Part shown: positions 1 through 4,483 of the stretch, one piece after another
Position numbering within the stretch: position 1 is the first letter of the stretch
Layout of the letters: the number at the start of each line of letters is the position of its first letter
NCBI GenBank assembly: GCA_964422155.1
Contig: CAYQZZ010000093.1
Coordinates: 1-5,860 of the forward strand
Length of the DNA: 5,860 nucleotides
Origin: JBGPRB01 sp964422155
Lineage (GTDB): Bacteria > Chloroflexota > Dehalococcoidia > Dehalococcoidales > RBG-16-60-22
Direction of reading: 5' to 3'
The notes under the pieces: generated by a model
Told to the model about the DNA's origin: nothing
Seen by the model: only the letters and a program-made list of their open reading frames with translations
The model's database searches: none
Program-made: the position numbers and the translations under genes

Positions 1-686
1 GCCAGCATTTCATGAGGGTCGCCCACACAGCCGATAGTGCCATCGCACATGACATAGCCGGTGCGTGCATTGACATAGTCCAGGACATGTCCCGTATGGG
101 TGATGATAAGGCCCATGCATTTCCGGTACTGTATCGGGCAGTTCTTTTCCAGGAGGTCGTTCATGAGCTCGCCAATCAGGGCAATGTTTACCAGGTCCAC
201 GCCCGACTCCGGTTCATCCAGCAGTGTTAATTCCGGCTTCTGGGCCAGCAGCTGCATCAGCTCTGAGCGCTTGATTTCTCCACCGGAGAACCCGTAGTTG
301 ATGTCCCGCTCCAGGAAATCTTTAAGGTCGGCCCTCTCCGCCAGCTTTTCCACGGATTCACCGTCCCCGTGCCCTTTGAGACAGGCTGCCACCATGTCGC
401 GCGTTTTGACGCCCCGCACCACCGGCGGCCGCTGGAAGGACATGCCGATACCCAGGCGCGCCCTTTCATCCACGGTCAGGCCGGTGATGTCCCTGCCCTT
501 GAAGCTGATGCTACCTCTGGTCACTCTGTACTTGGGGAAACCCATGATGGCCATGAGCAGCGTACTTTTACCGGCGCCGTTGGGGCCGAAGAGGACATGG
601 GTCTCGCCGGTCTGAATGGTCAGGTTGACATCATGGATGATTTCCTTGCCCTCCACCGCTACCGACAGGTCTTTGATTTTTAGCAT
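1..686 (-). CDS. sufC: SufC-type Fe-S cluster assembly ATPase (3' end beyond the window)
   Basis: This is the cytoplasmic ABC-type ATPase of the SUF system, which works with SufB/SufD scaffold proteins to assemble Fe-S clusters. The 228 residues in the window contain Walker A GPNGAGKS (34-41), the Q-loop MSFQRPP (Gln85), signature FSGGE (133-137), Walker B LTLLDEPE (153-160) followed by SGVD, and the H-loop THTGH (His197). There is no membrane domain, as expected for SufC. Family members are about 245-250 residues, so only about 20 C-terminal residues are missing. The start at 686 is supported by an AGAGGT Shine-Dalgarno 7 nt upstream. It lies 45 nt downstream of the ferritin-like gene on the same strand, so the two are probably co-transcribed. 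A sufB/sufD-like partner is expected just outside the window. The signature starts with Phe instead of the usual Leu, a minor variation. SufC is favoured over a generic ABC transporter because of the FSGGEIKRSELMQLL and DEPESGVD stretches. Confidence 0.93.
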   Translation of the reverse strand, partial: MLKIKDLSVAVEGKEIIHDVNLTIQTGETHVLFGPNGAGKSTLLMAIMGFPKYRVTRGSISFKGRDITGLTVDERARLGIGMSFQRPPVVRGVKTRDMVAACLKGHGDGESVEKLAERADLKDFLERDINYGFSGGEIKRSELMQLLAQKPELTLLDEPESGVDLVNIALIGELMNDLLEKNCPIQYRKCMGLIITHTGHVLDYVNARTGYVMCDGTIGCVGDPHEML

Positions 687-731
687 ATTTCGTACCTCTG
701 TTTACCAAATTTTATTATTTTTACAGCACCC

Positions 732-1265
732 CTAACCACCATCGAGAGAATGGTGTTCCTTCTGGACAAACCACGCCGCCGGGTTCTTGAGAAACTCATA
801 GTAATCGAGAAGGACCCTGAAATGTTCGCCTTCCTGGATAGCTAAATCCTCATATAATTGTCTTTCGGCATCATAAGTGGCTTTACCGCTCCGGCTCTTA
901 TAGAAATCGAGGGTCTTATTTTCCATATCCATAGCCGTCTGCACAGCGTCAAGCTCCGTGGGAATAGCTTTTACATCTTTATCCATTATCTCCAGTGCCC
1001 TGGCGAAGACCGTTCTCAGACCCCGTCCGCCGTCAGTGCGGAATTTCTCCTGGTCGGGCCAGCCTTTTTTGCTTTTAATGATATTATATATATTCTGAAA
1101 AACTTCCCGGTGTATGTCTTCTTCCGCCGCCAGTTTCTTCAGCAGTTCTTTACCCAGTTTGTTTTTACTTGTTTTACTGGCATTCAGGTAAAATTCCTTG
1201 CCATCTATTTCCATCTGTAGAGCCGTCTGTAATGCCCCGAGCGTCGTATCCTGTTCCTCTGGCAT
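732..1265 (-). CDS. Rubrerythrin-like ferritin-family diiron protein without a rubredoxin domain
   Basis: The 177-residue protein shows the four-helix ferritin-like pattern of two ExxH-containing halves. Helix 1 carries Glu19 (LQMEIDGKEFY), helix 2 has E49-D-I-H52, helix 3 has Glu115 (MDMENKTLDFY), and helix 4 has E145-G-E-H148. These are the expected diiron ligands of the rubrerythrin/ferritin-like superfamily (COG1633-like). The C-terminal CxxC rubredoxin domain of classical rubrerythrin is absent, and the protein contains no cysteine. The tail 'NPAAWF...HHSLDGG' resembles other stand-alone members. A role in peroxide reduction or iron handling in anaerobes is inferred from the family, and no substrate is proven. 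A long linker (about residues 66-103) separates the two helix pairs. The start at 1265 has a strong GGGAGGT Shine-Dalgarno 5 nt away (1271-1277). It leads the probable operon with sufC, so iron storage or protection would be coupled to Fe-S assembly. I found no convincing promoter in the 1266-1440 stretch. Confidence 0.85.
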   Translation of the reverse strand: MPEEQDTTLGALQTALQMEIDGKEFYLNASKTSKNKLGKELLKKLAAEEDIHREVFQNIYNIIKSKKGWPDQEKFRTDGGRGLRTVFARALEIMDKDVKAIPTELDAVQTAMDMENKTLDFYKSRSGKATYDAERQLYEDLAIQEGEHFRVLLDYYEFLKNPAAWFVQKEHHSLDGG

Positions 1266-1475
1266 AATCTACCTCCCGGTCTAACTTTTTAAATAACATC
1301 CTTATTAATTTGTTTTTATGTATTACTACGCATTTTACTCGATGATAGCATTAAATGTATGTGATTAATGTTCCATCGGTGCCCGGTAATGCGTTCCCCG
1401 TCTACAAAAGTATATCACATATCGATGCTATTCAGCCTGCCGATTGAACGCTGGCCATATCGCTGCTTGGGTTTG

Positions 1476-1504
1476 TTGACATTTTAAATATATGATTATA
1501 TGAT
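1476..1504 (+). promoter_or_regulatory. Sigma70-type promoter for the selenoglutaredoxin gene
   Basis: A consensus -35 TTGACA (1476-1481) is separated by exactly 17 nt from TATGAT (1499-1504), one mismatch from TATAAT. The spacer is AT-rich. The predicted transcription start is near 1511, leaving a leader of about 33 nt with an AAGGA Shine-Dalgarno (1532-1536) before the ATG at 1544. The rest of the 1266-1543 intergenic region, divergent from the ferritin-like gene, shows no other feature I can support. Confidence 0.75.
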
Positions 1505-1543
1505 TAAGCTCACCAGTGGAAATTCTCAGGCAAGGAAAGACAG

Positions 1544-1798
1544 ATGGCAGATAAGAAAGTAGTCCTCTATTCCACCCCGACCTGACCCTATTGCATCAGA
1601 GCGAAAGAGTATCTTTCGCAGAAGAAAATCCCCTTCGAAGAACACGACGTAGCCGCAGACAGGGACGCCGCTAAAGAGATGATAGAGAAAACACAACAGA
1701 TGGGAGTGCCTGTCATCATCATCGATGATAAGGACATCGTGATAGGTTTCAGCCCTGCCAAACTGGATGAGCTGCTATCACCGAGAAAAGACAAGTAA
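1544..1798 (+). CDS. Glutaredoxin-like selenoprotein (YruB-type), in-frame TGA read as selenocysteine
   Basis: The frame starting at ATG 1544 encodes 84 residues if the TGA at 1583-1585 (codon 14) is read as Sec. The N-terminus reads MADKKVVLYSTPT-U-PYC, so the TGA replaces exactly the first cysteine of the CPYC redox motif; Cys17 (1592-1594) is the resolving residue. After the TGA the frame stays open for 70 codons to TAA at 1796-1798. It continues as normal glutaredoxin: RAKEYLSQKKIPFEEHDV, then the cis-proline motif MGVPVIIIDD (Pro56), then IVIGFSPAKLDELL. This fits the small YruB-like family of thiol-disulfide oxidoreductases. A stem-loop matching bacterial SECIS rules follows the TGA. 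Start choice rests on AAGGA 7 nt upstream and a good promoter. The next in-frame ATG (1679) would remove the active site. The likely role is a cytoplasmic dithiol/selenol reductase or peroxidatic partner; the substrate is unknown. Alternatives are a recent nonsense mutation or a sequencing error at one base. The intact downstream frame and the hairpin argue for Sec. The stop lies 9 nt from the stop of the convergent SHOCT gene. Confidence 0.82.
1583..1619 (+). promoter_or_regulatory. Candidate bacterial SECIS element after the UGA codon
   Basis: From the UGA at 1583-1585, 15 nt lead to a perfect 7-bp stem, GCGAAAG (1601-1607) paired with CTTTCGC (1613-1619), closing a five-base loop AGUAU (1608-1612). 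The loop begins 22 nt after the UGA, and a G is the second loop base followed by U. Known bacterial SECIS elements lie inside the coding region directly 3' of the UGA, with the loop about 16-37 nt away and a G in the first two loop positions, contacted by SelB. All of these are met here. The bulged U of the E. coli fdhF element is not obvious. Confidence 0.72.
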
Positions 1799-1807
1799 TA
1801 CCCTTAG

Positions 1808-2032
1808 TTATAAGTCCTTTTTAATCTGCTCGAACTCTTCCCTGGATATCTCGCCCCGGGCATAACGTTCCTTGGCTATATCAAGCGGACTCTCTTTACC
1901 GTTAGAGCGGCTGTGCCTGGTCAACCTGTTTATTCCCCACACGATAAGGGCAATAAGACCGCCCCAGAAAAACAACATCCACAGTCCCCCGAAAACCATC
2001 CACCAGCCCGTACCTTCATGCATGTACCACAT
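1808..2032 (-). CDS. Small membrane protein with C-terminal SHOCT domain
   Basis: This is a 74-residue protein. A Trp/Gly-rich hydrophobic segment (about residues 11-34, WMVFGGLWMLFFWGGLIALI) forms one transmembrane helix, followed by a basic, polar linker (NRLTRHSRSNGK). Residues about 48-74 (SPLDIAKERYARGEISREEF...) are a typical SHOCT motif: 'L.ia.eRyA.GEI..eEfe.ik..L'. SHOCT segments are short helical modules found at the ends of many bacterial membrane proteins, and their role is not well defined. The start at 2032 is supported by GAGGAGG (2040-2046) with a 7-nt spacer. Met4 is a possible but less well spaced alternative. The gene is divergent from the 155-residue membrane protein across a CRP/FNR-type site. 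It converges on the glutaredoxin gene with only 9 nt between stops. A 6-bp inverted repeat GTGGAA-TT-TTCCAC (2055-2068) lies in its leader and could be an operator. Confidence 0.85.
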   Translation of the reverse strand: MWYMHEGTGWWMVFGGLWMLFFWGGLIALIVWGINRLTRHSRSNGKESPLDIAKERYARGEISREEFEQIKKDL

Positions 2033-2081
2033 CGGATTGCCTCCTCATTAGTAAGTGGAATTTTCCACATCTTCAATTAAG

Positions 2082-2087
2082 ATATTA
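2082..2087 (-). promoter_or_regulatory. Candidate -10 box for the SHOCT gene
   Basis: Read on the minus strand, this is TAATAT. A start seven bases downstream (2075) would give a leader of about 42 nt. No good -35 is present at 16-18 nt, as is usual at activator-dependent promoters. The CRP/FNR-type palindrome would be centred at -41.5, the class II position. Confidence 0.45.
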
Positions 2088-2107
2088 ACTCTTATCGGTG
2101 CAAAAGC

Positions 2108-2125
2108 ATGTGATAAACATCACAT
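2108..2125 (+). promoter_or_regulatory. CRP/FNR-family operator between divergent genes
   Basis: ATGTGAT-AAAC-ATCACAT is a perfect 7-bp-arm palindrome. It contains the CRP-type core TGTGA-N6-TCACA, and as TGTGAT-N4-ATCACA it is one base per arm from the FNR core TTGAT-N4-ATCAA. It sits between the SHOCT gene (minus) and the 155-residue membrane protein gene (plus). It is 21 nt from each candidate -10 box, so a single bound dimer could act at -41.5 on both promoters. Which family member binds, and whether it activates or represses, cannot be told from sequence. Confidence 0.7.
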
Positions 2126-2145
2126 ACAAAAATGTCTTTATCTCT

Positions 2146-2151
2146 TAGAAT
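2146..2151 (+). promoter_or_regulatory. Candidate -10 box for the 155-residue membrane protein gene
   Basis: TAGAAT lies 21 nt downstream of the CRP/FNR-type palindrome. The hexamer 17 nt upstream (CATACA) is a poor -35, consistent with activator dependence. The predicted start near 2158 places the palindrome centre at -41.5 and gives a short leader carrying the GGGAGG Shine-Dalgarno. Confidence 0.45.
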
Positions 2152-2179
2152 TTTAATAAATACTAAAGGGAGGATTTTT

Positions 2180-2647
2180 ATGAAGTTAGTACGCAATCTG
2201 GCAATTATGGTGGTAGTCCTGGGAGTGGCGGCACTTGTCATCGGCGGCGTGTTTATCGGCGAGGGCTTCGCTAAGAACAAACTTATCGTGGACAGGATGG
2301 AAGTGGAAAAAGTATCCATAGCTCTGGACCCCAATAACCCCAATCTCTATACCCAGATAAATAATATGAATGATGCACAAAAAGCAGCAGATACCATCGC
2401 CTCGCATCGCCGTGGCATAGCCCCTACCTATCAGGACCTCCTGGGCGGTGGCAAATTTGACGCTACCAATCCCAAGCATTTGACTTACGCTCAGGCAATG
2501 AACCTGGAGAACTACCTGTACATGGCCGTTACCGCCTTCGGTCTTATTCAGGTGACCATGGCTAACGGCGTCTTCATGGTTATCACGGGTATCGCCCTCG
2601 GAGGCACCGGCGTGGCTCTATATCGTGTCGGCCGTTCACAGTCTTAA
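2180..2647 (+). CDS. Two-TM membrane protein of unknown function
   Basis: I do not recognise this 155-residue protein. It starts MKLVRNLAIM, followed by a hydrophobic segment (about residues 7-28) that looks like a signal anchor or uncleaved signal. A polar, probably extracytoplasmic region follows (about 29-110), including Asn/Asp-rich LDPNNPNLYTQINNMNDAQ and ASHRRGIAPTYQDLLGGGKF. A long hydrophobic stretch (about 112-147) forms one or two more helices, and the tail is short and basic (YRVGRSQS). There are no cysteines, haem motifs or known catalytic motifs. The start at 2180 is chosen over the in-frame ATG at 2132 because GGGAGG (2168-2173) precedes it and the extra 16 residues do not fit the membrane N-terminus. 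They would also overlap the proposed promoter. It is preceded by a perfect CRP/FNR-type site, so expression may follow redox or energy state. A hairpin follows the stop. Confidence 0.82.
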   Translation: MKLVRNLAIMVVVLGVAALVIGGVFIGEGFAKNKLIVDRMEVEKVSIALDPNNPNLYTQINNMNDAQKAADTIASHRRGIAPTYQDLLGGGKFDATNPKHLTYAQAMNLENYLYMAVTAFGLIQVTMANGVFMVITGIALGGTGVALYRVGRSQS

Positions 2648-2664
2648 CAGAATATTTTAACGAT

Positions 2665-2710
2665 ATACCTCCCTCGGATTTTCCCACTGGCGGGAGAACG
2701 AGGGAGGTAT
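2665..2710 (+). terminator. Long hairpin after the 155-residue membrane protein gene
   Basis: Perfect 12-bp arms, ATACCTCCCTCG (2665-2676) and CGAGGGAGGTAT (2699-2710), enclose 22 nt. That loop holds a nested 4-bp stem TCCC/GGGA (2682-2685 with 2692-2695). It begins 17 nt after the TAA. It is the likely 3' end of the upstream transcript, but no T-run follows, so it is not a textbook intrinsic terminator and may instead be a processing or stabilising hairpin. Confidence 0.55.
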
Positions 2711-2730
2711 GGTTTCATCGGCGACCTCTA

Positions 2731-2739
2731 TGCTATACT
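2731..2739 (+). promoter_or_regulatory. Possible extended -10 promoter for the 100-residue gene
   Basis: TG-C-TATACT (2731-2739) is an extended -10 motif, followed by an AT-rich stretch. There is no clear -35 at 17 nt upstream. If active, it would give a leader of about 200 nt that carries the whole dispersed repeat before the ATG at 2948. Confidence 0.3.
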
Positions 2740-2786
2740 TTTTATAGCTGTCAAACGCAGAAGAGAGAGCTTTAACAATGATTCGG

Positions 2787-2913
2787 TGTCATTCTGAGCG
2801 AAGCCTGCTTGCGCTAAAGCTTCAGCGAAGGCAAGCGAAGAATCCGTAACCGTTCACCTCAAGAACGGATTTTTCAGTCGTCCCGACTATGTCGGGACTC
2901 TTTCAGAATGACA
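2787..2913. repeat. Dispersed structured repeat (MITE/REP-like), copy 1
   Basis: The element is bounded by 11-bp inverted ends, TGTCATTCTGA (2787-2797) and TCAGAATGACA (2903-2913). Inside are further inverted pairs: GCTTGC/GCAAGC (2807-2812 with 2831-2836), AATCCGT/ACGGATT (2841-2847 with 2865-2871), and a tight 8-bp hairpin GTCCCGAC-TAT-GTCGGGAC (2880-2898). No ORF is credible inside it. A second copy with the same left end, the same internal GAAGAATCCGTA and the same right end AGAATGACATTATT lies at 4518-4628. It ends 34 nt before the start of the 100-residue gene, so it is in that gene's leader or promoter region. Confidence 0.8.
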
Positions 2914-2947
2914 TTATTAAATAATCTCGAAGAGAGGAGAACCAATA

Positions 2948-3250
2948 ATGACCAGACAAATCAGCCTTTCTGTCAACGACATACCGGTTAAGCTCGATTA
3001 CTTTGTCGCGGGATACGTCGACCATGTCGTCGGCGGCATCATCGCCAGTCTGAAAGATACCGGTGAGATAAAGTCCCTGGAGCTTACCATCGATAATCAG
3101 GGTCAAGTGAAAATAGATTTGAATGGCCTTGATGTTCCGCTCGGCTATTTCCCCGTGGAAATTATCAGGAACACCATTACGGGTATGGTCTCGATGTTAA
3201 AAGGAGTGGACAAAGGCATCGACAGGCTGGAGCTAAAAATTTCCAGATAA
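2948..3250 (+). CDS. Conserved-looking 100-residue protein with an internal duplication, function unknown
   Basis: I do not recognise the family. The soluble protein has no signal peptide, no TM segment and no cysteine. It consists of two similar units. Residues 5-48 (…VNDIPVKLDYFVAGYV…ASLKDTGEIKSLELTI) align with 54-98 (…LNGLDVPLGYF…VSMLKGVDKGIDRLELKI) at an offset of 49, with one gap near residue 40. Shared residues are Asn10/59, Val14/63, Leu16/65, Tyr18-Phe19/Tyr67-Phe68, Gly30/79, Leu35-Lys36/Leu84-Lys85, Ile41/91, Leu-Glu-Leu 44-46/94-96 and Ile48/98. Each unit looks like strand-strand-helix-strand, suggesting a small pseudo-twofold domain. The start has GAGGAG about 6 nt upstream (2935-2940 region). 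It converges on the UPF0280 gene with a 17-nt gap. Its leader holds a dispersed repeat. Any functional link to neighbouring genes is unsupported. Confidence 0.8.
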   Translation: MTRQISLSVNDIPVKLDYFVAGYVDHVVGGIIASLKDTGEIKSLELTIDNQGQVKIDLNGLDVPLGYFPVEIIRNTITGMVSMLKGVDKGIDRLELKISR

Positions 3251-3267
3251 GTACCGGAGGCTGTCGC

Positions 3268-4008
3268 CTATACGGACGTTTCACAGAGCTTTACGTCACC
3301 CCAGGCGCCGACGTTCTTGCCTGTAATAATAACGATACCCTTCAAGCCGCCGATACTCTGGCCGAATTCGATGGCGCCGTTGATATCATCGGGCCGGCTG
3401 ACTCTATTACCGATAGCTGTCGCCGCCGCGTCGGCTAGGGATGCGGAAACAGCCACCACCACCACAGCGTCGGCCTTGCCGAAGCTCAGGGAATGCCCCA
3501 CCGTGCCCGATGACGTACAGACCCCCAGGGGCGTATCTTGAGGATTGATTTCCAGTCCGATTTTGCCCGTCAGGGGTGAGTCCCCGGCAAATACGCCGAC
3601 GGTTCTTTTTCGGAGAATTTTGAGATAGATATCGCCACCGTTTTCCACGATTATCTCTGATGAAAAATCCAGCAGCTCTTTACCAACGTACTCCGCGATG
3701 GCACCGGCTACCGCCGCCATCGGGCCGACGCCGGCCTGATGGCCTGCTTCTATCATATCCAGCACGATACGCGGGGCGCGCGCCGGGACCGGTAATGGCT
3801 TAAGTGATATCAGGAAGTCGGGATTCTGCTCGATGTACTGCTCTAATTGGCGGCGGTATTTCAGCACCAGGCGGCGGGCTTTTCTCTGGAGGTTGGACGT
3901 TGCCCTGATATATAAATCGGTCTCTTTAACCGTCACGGTGAACGGGACAAGGTCTTTGCCTTCAATCCAGTGCCGGTATGTCCTCGGCTGGTAGGTGTCT
4001 TTTTTCAT
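3268..4008 (-). CDS. UPF0280/COG2122 ApbE-like protein, sulfide assimilation accessory
   Basis: This 246-residue protein resembles the UPF0280 family (COG2122), which shares the ApbE flavin-transferase-like fold. Visible family motifs are GVGPMAAVAGAIAE (93-106), VENGGDIY (121-128, the NxGGD-type element), GVCTSSGTVGHSLSFGKADA (162-181), and the Ala-rich ADAAATAIGNRV (192-203). The Methanosarcina acetivorans homologue MA1715 is linked to efficient sulfide use in cysteine and homocysteine synthesis; its exact chemistry is unsettled. Here it is the last gene of the COG1900/NIL-ferredoxin cluster, which supports the same role. The frame extends 37 codons further upstream to 4119. That would overlap the ferredoxin gene and add repeat-encoded residues, so I place the start at 4008 (MKKDTYQPRTYRHW). 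The GAGAGG upstream is spaced a little long (about 11 nt) and lies in a hairpin repeat. Cys164 lies in the CTSSG motif. No truncation is seen. Confidence 0.87.
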   Translation of the reverse strand: MKKDTYQPRTYRHWIEGKDLVPFTVTVKETDLYIRATSNLQRKARRLVLKYRRQLEQYIEQNPDFLISLKPLPVPARAPRIVLDMIEAGHQAGVGPMAAVAGAIAEYVGKELLDFSSEIIVENGGDIYLKILRKRTVGVFAGDSPLTGKIGLEINPQDTPLGVCTSSGTVGHSLSFGKADAVVVVAVSASLADAAATAIGNRVSRPDDINGAIEFGQSIGGLKGIVIITGKNVGAWGDVKLCETSV

Positions 4009-4022
4009 ATATTGGGAATCCT

Positions 4023-4041
4023 CTCTCCCACCAGGGGAGAG
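4023..4041 (-). repeat. Hairpin repeat overlapping the ribosome-binding region of the UPF0280 gene
   Basis: On the minus strand CTCTCCC and GGGAGAG form a 7-bp stem around CTGGT, followed directly by AGGATTCCC and the start codon at 4008. It resembles common dispersed 'ctctccc-ctggt-gggagag' repeats and occupies most of the 47-nt spacer after the ferredoxin stop. The stem's 3' arm includes part of the only Shine-Dalgarno-like sequence, so folding could lower translation of the UPF0280 gene. Confidence 0.6.
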
Positions 4042-4055
4042 GAATTTTAGTAACG

Positions 4056-4466
4056 TTAGAAATGCACTTCCATCGCCCTGGGGGGACAGGCGGGAATACA
4101 CAGCCCGCAGGCAATGCACTTCTCATTCTCAAATATCACCAGCCTGGTTTTGGGCTCAAGGCTGAAAGCGCCGGTGGGGCAAACAGTTATGCAGGCCCCG
4201 CAGTGAGTGCACCTCTCGTCGTTGCGCGTAACATCCTGGCTCAGAGACTGTATCTTCACGCCGGCTTTAATCAGGAAATCGATGCCTTTGTCGTATTCCG
4301 TCTGGTTTCCTTTCAGCTCCAGCACAAGCAGCCCCTCCTGCTCCGGGGTGATGGAAGCCTTGAGAATATTGAATTCGAGGTCATAGTCCTTGACCAGCCG
4401 GTATATTATCGGCCTTTCTACCAAGCGCTTGGGAAAATGCAGTACGATTCTTTTTGAAACAACCAT
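4056..4466 (-). CDS. NIL-domain 2x[4Fe-4S] ferredoxin of the homocysteine synthesis cluster
   Basis: This is a 136-residue fusion. An N-terminal NIL domain (about residues 1-78, starting VSKRIVLHFPKRLVERPIIYRLV) precedes a bacterial-type ferredoxin with two [4Fe-4S] motifs. These are CTHCGACITVCP (Cys86, 89, 92, 96) and CIACGLCIPACP (Cys117, 120, 123, 127); all eight ligands are present. It matches the MA1822-type protein of Methanosarcina, which works with the COG1900 protein in making homocysteine from aspartate semialdehyde and sulfide, presumably supplying electrons for a persulfide reduction step. NIL domains also occur in methionine ABC transporters, but here there is no ATPase. The start at 4466 has AGAGG (in 4473-4480) about 8 nt upstream. 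It lies 196 nt downstream of the COG1900 gene, a spacer filled by a dispersed repeat, and 47 nt upstream of the UPF0280 gene. Co-transcription is likely, though the repeat could alter transcript levels. Confidence 0.92.
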   Translation of the reverse strand: MVVSKRIVLHFPKRLVERPIIYRLVKDYDLEFNILKASITPEQEGLLVLELKGNQTEYDKGIDFLIKAGVKIQSLSQDVTRNDERCTHCGACITVCPTGAFSLEPKTRLVIFENEKCIACGLCIPACPPRAMEVHF

Positions 4467-4483
4467 TGTTTACACCTCTTTTA

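Noticed and set aside
12..683. Several plus-strand frames (12-230, 100-297, 298-615, 369-683)
   Set aside because: They are antisense shadows of sufC, whose full set of ABC motifs is in the minus-strand frame.
1583..1585. TGA as a pseudogene-making nonsense mutation
   Set aside because: It is not excluded. I reject it as the main reading because the stop falls precisely on the catalytic Cys codon, is followed by a SECIS-like hairpin, and no other damage is present.
1588..1794. Minus-strand frame of 68 codons opposite the glutaredoxin gene
   Set aside because: It is Ser/Leu-rich antisense of a clear glutaredoxin sequence, has no family features, and exists because the real gene contains the recoded TGA.
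2132..2179. Upstream in-frame ATG for the 155-residue membrane protein
   Set aside because: It has no Shine-Dalgarno, would start inside the proposed promoter, and the ATG at 2180 has GGGAGG at good spacing before a natural signal-anchor start.
2787..2913. Inverted-repeat block as a CRISPR array or riboswitch
   Set aside because: There are no regularly spaced identical repeats, and the ends and interior match a second copy elsewhere in the window, which fits a dispersed repeat better.
3251..3270. Short AGGC/GCCT inverted repeat between the 100-residue gene and UPF0280 as a terminator
   Set aside because: It has only a 4-bp stem, no U-run, and overlaps the UPF0280 stop codon.
4009..4119. Extended 5' end of the UPF0280 gene, starting at 4119
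   Set aside because: The extra 37 residues overlap the ferredoxin coding region and translate a hairpin repeat; the family-like sequence begins near 4008.
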